A DNA stretch of 64,000 nucleotides from Marinobacter sp. EhC06 (GTDB taxonomy: Bacteria > Pseudomonadota > Gammaproteobacteria > Pseudomonadales > Oleiphilaceae), in assembly GCF_001650915.1 (NCBI RefSeq), contig NZ_LXYO01000002.1:80157-144156 (forward strand), written 5' to 3'. The stretch's first letter is position 1. Each line of letters starts with the position of its first letter. A program made the translations under genes and the position numbers. Of this stretch, positions 1-9,435 are shown one piece after another. The notes beneath the pieces were generated by a model, which was not told the origin of the DNA, did not search any database, and saw only the letters and a program-made list of their open reading frames with translations.

Positions 1-42
1 TTAACCAATTGGTCGAAGGTTCGAATCCTTCACGACCCACCA
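1..42 (+). tRNA. tRNA-Lys(TTT), 3' part only
   Basis: The window opens inside the anticodon loop. What remains is the 3' anticodon stem, variable loop, T-arm with the GGTTCGAATCC core, the acceptor strand ACGACCC and an encoded CCA. The acceptor strand fits a 5' strand GGGTCGT, and the loop remnant TTAA with the following stem matches gammaproteobacterial tRNA-Lys. In pseudomonads tRNA-Lys sits just before nadA, which agrees. The anticodon is cut by the window edge, so the identity is inferred. Confidence 0.85.
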
Positions 43-70
43 AATAACAGAAACCTGCGGGTTTTTGTGA

Positions 71-98
71 AAAAAGAGCCTCCGGGCTCTTTTTTTTT
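71..98 (+). terminator. Rho-independent terminator after tRNA-Lys
   Basis: The stem GAGCC/GGCTC with loop TCCG is extended by an A-run pairing with the start of a run of nine T. It is a classical intrinsic terminator, 30 bases past the tRNA, separating it from nadA. Confidence 0.85.
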
Positions 99-141
99 GC
101 GTATACGTTCCTACCTAGGTAAACAGGTAACAGAAAACGCA

Positions 142-157
142 ATCACAACTTTGTGAT
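142..157. promoter_or_regulatory. Perfect inverted repeat upstream of nadA (candidate operator)
   Basis: ATCACAACTTTGTGAT is two perfect 7-base arms around CT. It lies about 40 bases upstream of the nadA -10 box, a plausible place for a transcription factor. The half-sites have the opposite arrangement to a CRP site. Which protein binds, if any, is unknown. Confidence 0.4.
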
Positions 158-192
158 AGCACTGTTTCAGAAACATGAAGGCCGGGCATGAA

Positions 193-201
193 TGCTATAA
201 T
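193..201 (+). promoter_or_regulatory. Extended -10 promoter of nadA
   Basis: TGCTATAAT is a perfect -10 hexamer (196-201) with the extended TGn element. No good -35 is seen at the right distance, which fits an extended -10 promoter. Transcription would begin near 208, so translation should start at the ATG at 233 and not at the in-frame ATG at 188, which lies upstream of the -10. Confidence 0.65.
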
Positions 202-232
202 CCCCCGGTTAACGCAACACAGAGACGCAGTA

Positions 233-1294
233 ATGACATACGCCGAAGACCGTATCCTTGTTCAAGAACACCTGGCACATGCCGCCGAGCCGAAGCCGCT
301 CAGCGAGGATGAAAAGTCCGAGCTGGAAGCTCGTATCAAGTCGGCCCTGCAGGATCAGGATGCGGTACTTGTAGCCCATTACTACACCGATCCTGATATT
401 CAGCGCCTTGCCGAGGAAACCGGTGGCTGTGTTGCGGATTCCCTGGAGATGGCCAGGTTTGGTAACCAGCACCCGGCTTCGACCGTCGTGGTTGCCGGCG
501 TGCGGTTTATGGGTGAAACGGCGAAGATCCTGAACCCGGAAAAGCGTGTTCTGATGCCAACCCTTGAGGCAACCTGCTCCCTGGATGTGGGTTGTCCTGC
601 CGATGAATTCGCCGAGTTTTGCGATCAGCACCCGGACCGCACGGTTGTGGTCTACGCCAACACATCTGCGGCCGTGAAGGCGAGGGCGGACTGGGTGGTT
701 ACCTCAAGTTGTGCCCAGGCGATTGTTGAGGATCTGGATGCCCGCGGCGAAAAAATTCTCTGGGCCCCGGACAAGCACCTGGGTCACTACGTTCAGAAAA
801 CCACAGGCGCAGATATGCTGCTCTGGGACGGCTCCTGCATCGTCCATGAGGAGTTCAAGTACCGTGGACTGGAGGATCTGAAAGCGCTCTATCCCGAAGC
901 GGCTGTGCTGGTGCATCCGGAATCGCCCGATGCGGTGGTTGAAATGGCAGACGTTGTGGGCTCGACCTCGCAGCTGATTCACGCTGTTCAGACATTGCCC
1001 AATGAAAAGTTCATTGTTGCCACCGACAACGGCATCTTCTACAAGATGCAGCAGCTGGCTCCAAACAAAACGCTGATCGAGGCGCCCACTGCAGGTAATG
1101 GCGCTACTTGTCGTAGCTGCGCCCATTGCCCCTGGATGGCCATGAACGGCCTTCAGAATCTGCTTCAGGTGCTGGAGCAGGGCGATCAGGAAGTCCTCGT
1201 GGATTCAGAGCTGAGAGAGAAAGCACTGCAGCCTTTGCAGCGTATGCTGGATTTTACAGCCAACATGAATCTCAAGGCTGCCGGTAACGCCTGA
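233..1294 (+). CDS. nadA: Quinolinate synthase NadA
   Basis: NadA condenses iminoaspartate with dihydroxyacetone phosphate to quinolinate, a step of de novo NAD synthesis in the cytosol. It carries a [4Fe-4S] cluster. The protein (353 residues) has the expected cysteine motifs: CSLDVGC near residue 110, SSCAQ near residue 160 and CRSCAHCPW near residue 290. It also has the N-terminal [11 protein letters not shown] segment. The ATG at 233 is preferred over the one at 188 because the -10 promoter box lies between them and because pseudomonad NadA starts with the same MT..(E)RxLVQ pattern. The ORF ends one base before the convergent M48 peptidase gene. Confidence 0.95.
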   Translation: MTYAEDRILVQEHLAHAAEPKPLSEDEKSELEARIKSALQDQDAVLVAHYYTDPDIQRLAEETGGCVADSLEMARFGNQHPASTVVVAGVRFMGETAKILNPEKRVLMPTLEATCSLDVGCPADEFAEFCDQHPDRTVVVYANTSAAVKARADWVVTSSCAQAIVEDLDARGEKILWAPDKHLGHYVQKTTGADMLLWDGSCIVHEEFKYRGLEDLKALYPEAAVLVHPESPDAVVEMADVVGSTSQLIHAVQTLPNEKFIVATDNGIFYKMQQLAPNKTLIEAPTAGNGATCRSCAHCPWMAMNGLQNLLQVLEQGDQEVLVDSELREKALQPLQRMLDFTANMNLKAAGNA

Positions 1295-2767
1295 TCAGCT
1301 GTTGGCCCGCGCGTGCAGGCGACTGGTAATTTCCGCCAGTCGCTCGGTCACAATCTGTCGTTGCGGCGCGCCCGCGGGTAACTTCTCCTGTGCCTGCCTG
1401 AGCTGACGCTGGGCAGATTCCAGATCGCCCATCAATACGTCGTACTCTGCCCGGGCGCGATGCACGCCGACAATGTTCCTTGCCATACCCTCGGCCTCGG
1501 CCAGTTTCAGCCAGAGGTGTTCCTGCCCCGGAAACTGACGGGTCAGCTGTTTCAGGTATTCAGCCGCTGCGGCACCATTGCCGTCTGCTATTTCGGTGCG
1601 AGCCAGGGTGTGGATGATCGGATAATTCCCCGGATTCCTCGCCAGTGCGTCTTTCAGAACATCCCGTGCCTCGCCCATACGATTTTGCGCCAGCCTGACT
1701 TCCGCCAGCGTCACCTGAAATGTGATTCGCCCGGGGTTCCTGGTCAGCAGGTCGTTCAAAATGTCCACGGCTTTGTCGTATTGCCTGTTCTCGAGGTAGG
1801 CCACGGACAAGCCGTACCGGATAGCGTCGTTTCTCTGGGCATCCGGGCTTTCCAGATAGGCCTCGAAGGTTTCCACGGCAACATCAGGCGAAGGTGCGTA
1901 GTGCACCTGGAGGCGGCTGCGCATCAGGTGATATTCCTGGCCGTCCCGGATGTTCTCGTCCGGATACTGTTCGGCACGGCTGCGGGTGTCGGCAACACGG
2001 CTCTGGGTTAAGGGGTGCGTTGACAGATACTCGGGCAGGCGATTTCCCTGCATTCGATTCTGGCGCATCATGATTTCGAACATTTCCGGCATGCCACGAG
2101 GATCCATGCCTGCACTGGCCAGAATGTCGAGCCCGACCCGGTCGGCTTCCTGTTCATGAGCCCGGCTATACGCCAGCATGTTCTGGGCCGCCAAAGCCTG
2201 GGTTCCTGCAATGGCAGCAAAACCAATATCCGACTGGGTGACCGCCGACAGCACAATGCCGGCAATCATGCCTGCCAGTGTGAGCGGCGCGCTGGTTTCC
2301 TGTTGTTCCATGCGCCGGGCAAAATGCCGCTGGCTAAGATGGGCAAGCTCGTGGGCCAGGACGGAAGCAAACTGTTGCTCTGTTGCAGCATTGAGGAACA
2401 GGCCGCCGTTGACGCCGACAATACCGCCGGGCACTGCGAATGCGTTGATGGCGGGGCTATCAATCAGCGCGAGGGTCAGGTCCCGGTCCTGAAGCGGAGC
2501 CGAGGGAACCAGTCGATAGGTGATGGCGCTCAAATAGTCATAAACGAGGGGGTCGCTGATCCTGGGTGCCGATCGGCGGATAGACACCATGACCTGCTGG
2601 CCGATATCCGATTCCTGCTGGCCCGCGATCAGGCCTCCGCCACTGCCACCAATGCTCGGTAGCCTGCTTTCCTGGGCGTGGCCGGTCAGGGCAACGAGCA
2701 GCAGTGCCAGCAGGGCGGTGACGGCCAGTGACGGTAGCGTTCGGGTTCGGGGTTGGTTAACAATCAT
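1295..2767 (-). CDS. bepA: M48 family periplasmic metalloprotease with TPR repeats, BepA-like
   Basis: This is a 490-residue exported zinc peptidase. Residues 1-32 form a signal peptide ending near GHAQ. The M48 domain covers about residues 40-260, with the zinc motif HELAH (preceded by SVLA) and the third-ligand region EQEADRVGLD. The C-terminal half (about 280-485) has tetratricopeptide-like helices. E. coli BepA, which has this architecture, acts in outer-membrane protein and LPS assembly quality control. The function here is inferred from the family. The gene is convergent with nadA and divergent from tusA. It could also be annotated as a generic M48 peptidase, since pseudomonad genomes carry several. 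Confidence 0.88.
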   Translation of the reverse strand: MIVNQPRTRTLPSLAVTALLALLLVALTGHAQESRLPSIGGSGGGLIAGQQESDIGQQVMVSIRRSAPRISDPLVYDYLSAITYRLVPSAPLQDRDLTLALIDSPAINAFAVPGGIVGVNGGLFLNAATEQQFASVLAHELAHLSQRHFARRMEQQETSAPLTLAGMIAGIVLSAVTQSDIGFAAIAGTQALAAQNMLAYSRAHEQEADRVGLDILASAGMDPRGMPEMFEIMMRQNRMQGNRLPEYLSTHPLTQSRVADTRSRAEQYPDENIRDGQEYHLMRSRLQVHYAPSPDVAVETFEAYLESPDAQRNDAIRYGLSVAYLENRQYDKAVDILNDLLTRNPGRITFQVTLAEVRLAQNRMGEARDVLKDALARNPGNYPIIHTLARTEIADGNGAAAAEYLKQLTRQFPGQEHLWLKLAEAEGMARNIVGVHRARAEYDVLMGDLESAQRQLRQAQEKLPAGAPQRQIVTERLAEITSRLHARANS

Positions 2768-2903
2768 GTAGTGCCGGGTGCCTGTGGTCTGAGTCGCCGG
2801 TTTGACAGCGGTTTACGATAAAAAGTTCTGATCCCCTGCTTGAAGAGGATTGTGATGCAATACATTATCACTGTCGGCATAATGCCCGCTTGTTAAATCC
2901 GCT

Positions 2904-2909
2904 TATAAT
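2904..2909 (+). promoter_or_regulatory. -10 box of tusA
   Basis: A perfect TATAAT lies 23 bases before the tusA ATG. No clear -35 hexamer is visible. It supports the ATG at 2933 over the in-frame TTG at 2912. Confidence 0.5.
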
Positions 2910-2932
2910 TTTTGCGAGAGTGTATCGCTAGT

Positions 2933-3160
2933 ATGGTTGATCGAACGCTTGATGCCTCCGGGTTACGCTGCCCCATGCCTCTGCTGAAGACCAAATTGGA
3001 ACTGAACAGCATGTCGCCGGGCGAAGAACTTGAGGTCATTGCCACGGATGCCGGTTCGGCCCGCGATATCCCGGCCTTCCTGCAGTTGTCCGATCACAAG
3101 TTGATGAGCAGTTCTGAGTCCGCCGGGCAGTACCGGTTTGTGATAAAGTGCGGCGGTTAA
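2933..3160 (+). CDS. tusA: TusA-family sulfurtransferase
   Basis: This small cytosolic sulfur carrier (75 residues) has the family motif LRCPMPLLKTK, whose single cysteine holds the persulfide. TusA proteins relay sulfur to tRNA thiolation and to molybdenum-cofactor-related enzymes. Paralogs are common and the true partner cannot be read from the sequence. The ATG at 2933 sits just after a TATAAT box. The permease gene starts 16 bases downstream, so the two are probably co-transcribed, as in Pseudomonas. Confidence 0.85.
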   Translation: MVDRTLDASGLRCPMPLLKTKLELNSMSPGEELEVIATDAGSARDIPAFLQLSDHKLMSSSESAGQYRFVIKCGG

Positions 3161-3176
3161 GGATTCGGAGCTGTAA

Positions 3177-4256
3177 ATGATCAGTACACTACGCGGTCTC
3201 GCCCACAAATATTTCTCGGATGAAGAAGCCGTCATCCTGTTCCTTATTCTGGTAACGGGAACCATCTTCGTTATCTGGTTTGGTGCGATGCTTGCGCCGG
3301 CCATTGCCTCTCTGATCATAGCCTTTATTCTGCAGGGCCTGGTGACCAAGCTCAACAAACTGGGTGTGCCGGAGACGGTATCGATCATTGGTGTATTCCT
3401 GGTGTTCCTCGGTGTGCTCGTGGGCTTTCTGTTCGGCCTTTTACCGTTAATCTGGACCCAGTTGAGCAACCTCGCCGGTGAGGCACCGCGGATCATCCGC
3501 GAGCTGCAATCCTATCTTGAGCTGCTGCCGCAGCAGTACCCGCACCTGATCTCCGGCGAGGCTGTCAGCACGGTCTATAGCCAGGTGAGTACCGAAGTGG
3601 GACATATGACCCAATGGCTGGTGTCTTTCTCGCTGTCCAGCATTCCAGATCTCGTGGCATTGCTTATCTATATGGTGCTGGTGCCCATCCTGGTGTTTTT
3701 CTTTCTCAAGGATCGGGAAGTTCTTCTTAGCTCCATTGCCAGGTTGCTGCCGCCCCAGCGCCCGATGATGCTGCAGATCTGGCACGAGGTGAACCTTCAG
3801 TGCGCCAACTATGTCCGCGGCAAGGCGGTGGAGATACTGATCGTGGGCGGCGCCACCTACATTGCCTTCAAACTGCTGGGCATGCCCTATGCGGCACTGC
3901 TCTCTCTGCTGGTTGGGCTAAGCGTGGTTATTCCCTATATCGGTGCCGCTGTTGTTACCATCCCCGTTGCGGTGATTGCCCTGTTCGCCTTCGGTTGGGG
4001 TAGCCAGTTCATCTGGGTGATGGTGGCCTACGGTGTTATCCAGGCGCTGGATGGCAACGTACTGGTGCCGATTCTGTTCTCGGAGGTCAACAATCTGCAC
4101 CCGGTGGCAATTATCGTTGCAGTATTGTTCTTCGGGGGCATCTGGGGCTTGTGGGGTGTTTTCTTTGCCATTCCGCTGGCAACCATGCTCAAGGCTGTGT
4201 TTGCCGCCTGGCCGGTAAAGGAGTCTGCGCCGCTGACCGAGACCAGCGACGCCTGA
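3177..4256 (+). CDS. AI-2E family transporter / PerM-like permease
   Basis: This integral inner-membrane protein (359 residues) has about eight hydrophobic segments: two near residues 20-60, one at 65-95, one at 150-180, and a dense C-terminal block from 210 to 340 rich in glycine and proline. This is the layout of the AI-2E/PerM (UPF0118) family. Family members export autoinducer-2, act as sodium/proton antiporters, or have no known substrate, so no substrate is assigned. It follows tusA closely and ends 7 bases before the convergent bcp gene. Confidence 0.85.
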   Translation: MISTLRGLAHKYFSDEEAVILFLILVTGTIFVIWFGAMLAPAIASLIIAFILQGLVTKLNKLGVPETVSIIGVFLVFLGVLVGFLFGLLPLIWTQLSNLAGEAPRIIRELQSYLELLPQQYPHLISGEAVSTVYSQVSTEVGHMTQWLVSFSLSSIPDLVALLIYMVLVPILVFFFLKDREVLLSSIARLLPPQRPMMLQIWHEVNLQCANYVRGKAVEILIVGGATYIAFKLLGMPYAALLSLLVGLSVVIPYIGAAVVTIPVAVIALFAFGWGSQFIWVMVAYGVIQALDGNVLVPILFSEVNNLHPVAIIVAVLFFGGIWGLWGVFFAIPLATMLKAVFAAWPVKESAPLTETSDA

Positions 4257-4263
4257 AAGGCGC

Positions 4264-4731
4264 CTAAAGCGCCTTTACAGCTTCCAGGACCTCGTCCGCG
4301 TGGCCTTTGACTTTTACGCCACGCCATTCAGCTCTCAGAGCTCCGTCCTTATCGATCAGGAAGGTGCTGCGATCGACGCCCATGTACTCCTTGCCGTAGA
4401 GCTTTTTCAGCTTGATCACGTCAAAAAGGTTGCAGAGGGCTTCGTCCTTGTCTGAAATCAGGTGGAAGGGAAACTCATGCTTGGCGCGGAAGTTCTCATG
4501 GGCTTTCAGGCCGTCTCTTGATACCCCGAGAATAACCGTATCCAGTTCTTCAAACTGCTTCATTCGGTCCCGGAAGTCCTGGCCTTCGGTGGTGCAGCCG
4601 GGTGTGTTGTCTTTCGGGTAGAAATAAATCACCACATTCTGGCCTTTAAGATCGTCCAGTCGAATGGTCTGGTCTCCGGTTGCCGGAGCTTCAAAATCCG
4701 GAACGGGTTTGTTTAACTCAACTGATGGCAT
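4264..4731 (-). CDS. bcp: Peroxiredoxin Bcp (PrxQ type), thioredoxin-dependent
   Basis: This is a 155-residue thioredoxin-fold peroxidase that reduces hydroperoxides. The peroxidatic cysteine is in PGCTTEGQDF near residue 46. The second cysteine found five residues later in E. coli Bcp is replaced (glutamine or aspartate region), so this is a one-cysteine variant or uses another resolving partner. A further cysteine occurs in ALCNLF. The gene is divergent from dapA across about 74 bases, and the pairing matches pseudomonads. Confidence 0.92.
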   Translation of the reverse strand: MPSVELNKPVPDFEAPATGDQTIRLDDLKGQNVVIYFYPKDNTPGCTTEGQDFRDRMKQFEELDTVILGVSRDGLKAHENFRAKHEFPFHLISDKDEALCNLFDVIKLKKLYGKEYMGVDRSTFLIDKDGALRAEWRGVKVKGHADEVLEAVKAL

Positions 4732-4805
4732 GACATCTCCTTTAATTCCCTTGTGTCAGTTCGTGCCCAACATTACCATATCGGTTTTATTCGGACGGAG
4801 CTTTT

Positions 4806-5684
4806 ATGATTACGGGTAGCCTTGTCGCACTGGTCACGCCCATGCATCCAAACGGTGACATTCACTGGGAGGATCTGGACAAGCTGGTAGACTTTCATAT
4901 TGAAAACGGCACGCACGGCATCGTTGCTGTGGGCACCACCGGCGAATCCGCAACGCTCGACCCGGAAGAGCATTGCCAGACCATTGGCCATATCATCAAA
5001 CGCGTTAACGGACGTATCCCCGTTATTGCGGGCACGGGCGGTAACAGTACCCGTGAGGCCATTGAATTGACTGCGGAAGCCCACAAGCTTGGCGCCGATG
5101 CCTGTCTGCTCGTTGTTCCTTACTACAACAAGCCGACCCAGGAAGGCCTGTATCAGCATTTCAAGGCTATTGCCGAAGCCGTCCCCGGCATGAGCCAGAT
5201 GCTTTACAACGTGCCGGGTCGAACGGCCTGCGACATGCTGAACGAGACCGTGCTTCGGCTTGCGGATATCCCGAATATTGTGGGAATCAAGGACGCCACC
5301 GGCAACATTCCCCGCGGCGCTGAACTGATCGAAGCGTTGAATGGCCGTCTGGCGGTCTACTCGGGTGATGATGCCACTGCAGCGGAGTTGATGCTGGCCG
5401 GTGCCAAGGGCAACGTGTCGGTTACTGCCAACGTCGCTCCGAAAGCAATGTCCCAGCTATGCGAAGCGGCTGTAGCAGGAAACCGTGAAGAGACCGAGCG
5501 TCTTAACGAACTGCTCATGCCTCTCAACCGGAAGCTGTTCCTCGAGGCGAACCCGATTCCGGTGAAGTGGGCGCTCCATCGCATGGGGATGATTGGGGAA
5601 GGCATTCGTCTGCCGCTGACACCGCTCAGCGAAAAATTCCATGGCGAAGTGGAAGATGCCCTCAAGGCCTCAGGTGTACTCTGA
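4806..5684 (+). CDS. dapA: 4-hydroxy-tetrahydrodipicolinate synthase
   Basis: DapA condenses pyruvate with aspartate semialdehyde, the committed step of lysine and diaminopimelate synthesis. It has 292 residues, the usual length. Visible family motifs are GTTGES near residue 44, the YNVPGRTA block with the catalytic tyrosine near 133, and GIKDATGN with the Schiff-base lysine near 161. A ribosome site (GGAG) lies just before the ATG. bamC follows 35 bases downstream, so both are likely one transcript. Confidence 0.96.
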   Translation: MITGSLVALVTPMHPNGDIHWEDLDKLVDFHIENGTHGIVAVGTTGESATLDPEEHCQTIGHIIKRVNGRIPVIAGTGGNSTREAIELTAEAHKLGADACLLVVPYYNKPTQEGLYQHFKAIAEAVPGMSQMLYNVPGRTACDMLNETVLRLADIPNIVGIKDATGNIPRGAELIEALNGRLAVYSGDDATAAELMLAGAKGNVSVTANVAPKAMSQLCEAAVAGNREETERLNELLMPLNRKLFLEANPIPVKWALHRMGMIGEGIRLPLTPLSEKFHGEVEDALKASGVL

Positions 5685-5719
5685 GTTTGCTTAAATCATC
5701 CCATCCCCGGAGTAACCTG

Positions 5720-6817
5720 ATGCAGGTTCTAAAAGGAACCGGTAGTACCCTGATGTTGAAACCCGTTGTTATGGTATCCGGGCTGCTGCTTCTGGCAGCA
5801 GCCTCGGGATGCAGTCTTGTTGAAGATCGTTCCGAACGCTATGTGAATGCGAAGGAAGGGAAGCCACTGGAATTGCCGGCAACCGCTGACGATTCCCGCT
5901 TCAGCCAGACCATGCCAATCCGTGATGTCCAGCCGGCCGATGCCAGCAAGATGTATCCGTCCGATATACCGCAGCCGCCGGACATGACCTCGGACATCCT
6001 GGATGAAAACTACGTGATCGAAGAGCTCGATGGCCGTCTCTGGCTGTTGGTAAACGACGTGCCTGGAAGAATCTGGCCGGCGGTGAACAGCTACCTTTCC
6101 GAGCGCGGTCTGGGTGTTGGCTTCGATAGCCCTCAACTGGGCATCCTGCAGACCGAACTTGCCAACTTCAGCAAGCGGGCCCGGAATCTGGTAGAACTTT
6201 CCGATAACCCGTCTGCCGGCGAACAGAAAGTGGTCCTGCAGGTGCGTATGGCCCCCGGCGTTCGACGCAAGACCACCGAAGTGCAGGTGCGCAAACTGGA
6301 AGTTCCGGATCAGCCGGAAGAGCTGATCCCCTGGACCGGTGTATCCGATCCTTCGGAGCAGGCGCTGGAATTGCAGAGACGCCTGTTGTCTGACCTGGGC
6401 GATTTCCTCAGGGCCCGGGAGGAAACCAAATCCTTTTCCCGCGCTGCATCCGGTATGGTCAGCGATCCCCTTGTCCGCCTGATCTCGGAAAATGATGAGG
6501 CGGTCGCGATCCGCATGGAGCTTGATTACGGTCGCTCCTGGGCGGAAGTAAGCCGGGCACTGACAGACTCGGGAATTCCTGTTGTTGATCTTAACCGCAG
6601 TGAAGGCTGGTTCCATGTTGACTTCCGCACCGAAGATGAGCGGGATTCGGGCTGGTTCAGCTGGTTCAGCGACAAGGAAGAACCCCAGCATACCCATACA
6701 GTGAGCCTTAGCCAGCAGAGCGACGCCATTGTCATCTCTGCCGAGGAGGTTCCGGGCTACACCGGCAGCCGTACTACGCCGGATTTGCTCGCGCAACTAT
6801 TCGATTACCTATACTGA
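5720..6817 (+). CDS. bamC: Outer membrane assembly lipoprotein BamC
   Basis: This is a lipoprotein of the BAM complex that inserts beta-barrel proteins into the outer membrane. The first 30 residues form a lipoprotein signal ending in the lipobox AASGC. It is followed by the unstructured BamC-type N-terminal stretch and two helix-grip domains (about residues 90-220 and 230-365). The start at 5720 follows a CGGAG ribosome site by about 7 bases. An in-frame ATG at 5752 is the alternative. The position between dapA and purC is conserved in gammaproteobacteria. Confidence 0.92.
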   Translation: MQVLKGTGSTLMLKPVVMVSGLLLLAAASGCSLVEDRSERYVNAKEGKPLELPATADDSRFSQTMPIRDVQPADASKMYPSDIPQPPDMTSDILDENYVIEELDGRLWLLVNDVPGRIWPAVNSYLSERGLGVGFDSPQLGILQTELANFSKRARNLVELSDNPSAGEQKVVLQVRMAPGVRRKTTEVQVRKLEVPDQPEELIPWTGVSDPSEQALELQRRLLSDLGDFLRAREETKSFSRAASGMVSDPLVRLISENDEAVAIRMELDYGRSWAEVSRALTDSGIPVVDLNRSEGWFHVDFRTEDERDSGWFSWFSDKEEPQHTHTVSLSQQSDAIVISAEEVPGYTGSRTTPDLLAQLFDYLY

Positions 6818-6827
6818 TTCAGGAAGA

Positions 6828-6850
6828 GGCCGCCCAGGGCGGCCGCTTTT
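6828..6850 (+). terminator. Hairpin between bamC and purC
   Basis: GGCCGCCC and GGCGGCC pair around a short loop and are followed by GC and four T. The short T-run and closeness to purC suggest a weak terminator or attenuator that lets some transcription through. Confidence 0.45.
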
Positions 6851-6862
6851 CGGAGAACCCCA

Positions 6863-7576
6863 ATGGAAAAACGCGAAGAACTTTATGCCGGCAAGGCAAA
6901 ATCCGTCTACCGGACTGACAATCCCGACCGGTTTGTGCTGGAGTTCCGTGACGACACATCCGCCTTTGACGGCGAGAAAAAGGAACAGCTCAATCGCAAG
7001 GGCATGGTGAACAACAAGTTCAATGCGTTCATTATGGAAAAACTTGAGGCGGCGGGCGTACCCACACATTTCGAGGGACTGCTGTCGTCCACCGAATCGC
7101 TCGTGAAGAAACTGGACATGATTCCGGTTGAATGCGTGGTCCGTAACGTCTCCGCTGGCAGCCTCTGCCGCCGCCTGGGCGTAGAAGAAGGGCAGGAGCT
7201 GAATCCGCCAACCTACGAACTGTTCCTGAAGAACGACGCGCTCCACGATCCCATGGTCAACGAATCGCTGGCCGTCAGCTTTGGCTGGGCTGCAGCTGAT
7301 GAGCTGGAGCAGATGAAAGTGCTGACCTACCGTGTAAACGACGTACTCAAGGCCCTGTTTGACGCCGCCGGTATGTTGCTGGTGGACTACAAGCTGGAGT
7401 TTGGTCGCAGTGAAGGGAAGATCGTGCTGGGCGACGAATTCAGCCCGGACGGTTGCCGCATCTGGGACAAGGAAACCCGCAAGAAGATGGATAAAGATCG
7501 CTTCCGTCAGGGCCTCGGCGAGGTCATTGAGACTTACGAGGAAGTCGGGCGCCGGTTGGGAATCCAGTTCGACTGA
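6863..7576 (+). CDS. purC: Phosphoribosylaminoimidazole-succinocarboxamide synthase
   Basis: PurC (SAICAR synthetase) joins aspartate to CAIR using ATP in purine synthesis. It has 237 residues, the usual bacterial length. N-terminal [10 protein letters not shown] and the signature [13 protein letters not shown] near residue 190 identify it. A GGAG ribosome site lies eight bases before the ATG. Confidence 0.96.
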   Translation: MEKREELYAGKAKSVYRTDNPDRFVLEFRDDTSAFDGEKKEQLNRKGMVNNKFNAFIMEKLEAAGVPTHFEGLLSSTESLVKKLDMIPVECVVRNVSAGSLCRRLGVEEGQELNPPTYELFLKNDALHDPMVNESLAVSFGWAAADELEQMKVLTYRVNDVLKALFDAAGMLLVDYKLEFGRSEGKIVLGDEFSPDGCRIWDKETRKKMDKDRFRQGLGEVIETYEEVGRRLGIQFD

Positions 7577-7606
7577 TCGAAACAGACAACAAATAGAAGG
7601 TGTGTC

Positions 7607-8338
7607 ATGCGTAAACTGATGCTTGCTGTAGGTGGTTCATTGATGCTGGTGGCGCCTCTGTCACAGGCAGACGTGGTTGGTCTGGGTGCCAGCGTGAGTT
7701 ACTGGGATTCTGATCTTTCCGGTAAGGCTGCCACCAACAACGATGTTGTGGATGTCGAGAACGATCTGAATCTCGATAGCGATACCAACGCCAATGCCTC
7801 CCTGTACCTTGAGCATCCGGTGCCGCTGTTGCCCAATGTTCGGTTGAACTACACTTTGGTTGAACAGAGTGGTCGAGGCGATGTAGGTCTCGCTGGCTTC
7901 GACGGCGTTACTGGTGAGGTCCAGTCCGATTTGGATCTGGAACAGCTGGATCTGACCCTTTATTACGAAGTGCTTGATAACTGGGTAAACCTTGATCTTG
8001 GCCTGACCGCACGCGATTTTTCAGGTGAGCTGATTGTTAAAGAGGCGTTTACCGGCGTTCCTTCGAGCCAAACGAAGGTCGACGCTGTTATCCCCATGGC
8101 CTACCTGGCAGCGCGTTTCGATCTGCCGTTAACCGGCCTGTCTGTGGGGGCAGAAGGTAATTTCATCAGCTTCGACGGCGACTCGCTGCACGATTTCAAC
8201 GCCTACGGTCAGTACGAAATCTCATTGATCCAGTTCCGTGCGGGCTATCGTCAGATGTCCATTGATTACGAAGATGACAATGATCGCCTCGATGTCGAGA
8301 TTGGTGGCCCGTTCGTGAGTGCAGGCGTTTCGTTCTAA
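7607..8338 (+). CDS. Outer membrane beta-barrel protein (TIGR04219-like)
   Basis: The 243-residue protein has a signal peptide (about residues 1-21, ending at SQA) and alternating hydrophobic/polar strands with aromatic residues, and it ends in a C-terminal phenylalanine (GVSF), the usual barrel-assembly signal. The N-terminal segment [16 protein letters not shown] resembles the TIGR04219 outer-membrane barrel family, whose role is unknown. It follows purC by 30 bases and has its own ribosome site (AAGG). The family assignment is from memory of the pattern. Confidence 0.75.
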   Translation: MRKLMLAVGGSLMLVAPLSQADVVGLGASVSYWDSDLSGKAATNNDVVDVENDLNLDSDTNANASLYLEHPVPLLPNVRLNYTLVEQSGRGDVGLAGFDGVTGEVQSDLDLEQLDLTLYYEVLDNWVNLDLGLTARDFSGELIVKEAFTGVPSSQTKVDAVIPMAYLAARFDLPLTGLSVGAEGNFISFDGDSLHDFNAYGQYEISLIQFRAGYRQMSIDYEDDNDRLDVEIGGPFVSAGVSF

Positions 8339-8366
8339 GGATGGCATTCCTTTCAAGGAGAGACAC

Positions 8367-9374
8367 TTGAAGATTCTTGTGACTGGTACGGCCGGGTTTA
8401 TCGGTTCTCATCTGGCCCATCGCCTGCTCGACAGGGGAGATGAAGTTATTGGCGTGGATAACGTCAATGACTACTACGATGTGAATCTGAAGGAAGCCCG
8501 GCTGCAGCGCCTGGTTGGCAAGGCGGGCTTCACCGAGGTTCGTGAGGATGTGGCAGACCGAACCGCCATGGAAGCGCTTTTTTCTGAGCACAAGCCAGAA
8601 AGGGTGGTGCATCTGGCAGCCCAGGCAGGTGTGCGGTATTCGATCGAGAATCCGCACGCCTACGTGGATGCCAACCTTGTTGGCTTCATGAACATCCTTG
8701 AAGGGTGTCGGCATAACAAGGTGAAACACCTCGTATATGCCTCCAGCAGCTCAGTATATGGCGCCAACGAGACCATGCCTTTCTCGGTGCACGACAACGT
8801 GGATCATCCTCTGAGTCTCTACGCGGCCTCCAAGAAGGCGAATGAGCTCATGGCCCACACCTATAGCCATCTGTACAACCTGCCAACCACAGGCCTGCGG
8901 TTTTTCACCGTCTATGGTCCATGGGGCCGGCCGGATATGGCACTGTTTATCTTTACCAAAAAGATACTCGCCGGCGAGCCCATCGACGTCTTTAACCATG
9001 GCCACCACCGCCGGGATTTCACCTACATCGACGACATCGTGGAAGGCGTGATCCGGACCCTGGATCATGTTGCCGAGCCCAACGATCAATGGAGTGGTGC
9101 AACCCCGGACCCTGGCACCAGCAAGGCTCCATACCGTTTGTACAACATTGGCAGCAATAACCCGGTTGAGCTGTCCCGGTTTATCGAGATTATCGAGGAG
9201 CGGGTCGGCAAGAAAGCGGAGAAAAAACTGCTTCCGTTGCAGCCGGGAGACGTGCCCGCCACCTATGCCAATGTCGATGATCTGATCGACGACGTAGGCT
9301 ACAAGCCGGCGACTCCCGTCGAGGAGGGGATTGCCAGGTTTGTTGACTGGTATCGGGACTTCTACAACGTTTAA
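8367..9374 (+). CDS. NAD-dependent epimerase, probably UDP-glucuronate 4-epimerase
   Basis: This is a 335-residue extended short-chain dehydrogenase. The Rossmann motif GTAGFIGSH is at residues 7-15. YASSSSVYG and the catalytic YAASKK (Tyr-x-x-x-Lys) follow. The [13 protein letters not shown] segment is typical of UDP-glucuronate 4-epimerases (CapI/LspL type), which make UDP-galacturonate for surface sugars. The start is a TTG, chosen because AAGGAG lies six bases upstream and the protein then begins [11 protein letters not shown] like its family. The upstream in-frame codons overlap the preceding gene. A strong hairpin follows the stop. Confidence 0.88.
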   Translation: MKILVTGTAGFIGSHLAHRLLDRGDEVIGVDNVNDYYDVNLKEARLQRLVGKAGFTEVREDVADRTAMEALFSEHKPERVVHLAAQAGVRYSIENPHAYVDANLVGFMNILEGCRHNKVKHLVYASSSSVYGANETMPFSVHDNVDHPLSLYAASKKANELMAHTYSHLYNLPTTGLRFFTVYGPWGRPDMALFIFTKKILAGEPIDVFNHGHHRRDFTYIDDIVEGVIRTLDHVAEPNDQWSGATPDPGTSKAPYRLYNIGSNNPVELSRFIEIIEERVGKKAEKKLLPLQPGDVPATYANVDDLIDDVGYKPATPVEEGIARFVDWYRDFYNV

Positions 9375-9404
9375 AACAAGGGCCAGCAACTGCTGGCCCT
9401 TGTT
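9375..9404 (+). terminator. Strong hairpin after the epimerase gene
   Basis: A 14-base arm starting AACAAGGGCC is followed at once by its perfect complement ending GGCCCTTGTT. It starts right at the stop codon. The T-tract is poor, but the stem is long enough to serve as a terminator. Confidence 0.7.
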
Positions 9405-9435
9405 GTATCTGTTACTCGAAAATGGAGCCTTAGCG

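Noticed and set aside
142-157. CRP/Vfr binding site before nadA
   Set aside because: The half-sites are in the reverse arrangement (TCACAA then TTGTGA) with a 2-base gap, so it does not fit the TGTGA-N6-TCACA pattern.
5729-6796. 355-residue open frame antisense to bamC
   Set aside because: Shadow frame; bamC has a lipoprotein signal and conserved gene order.
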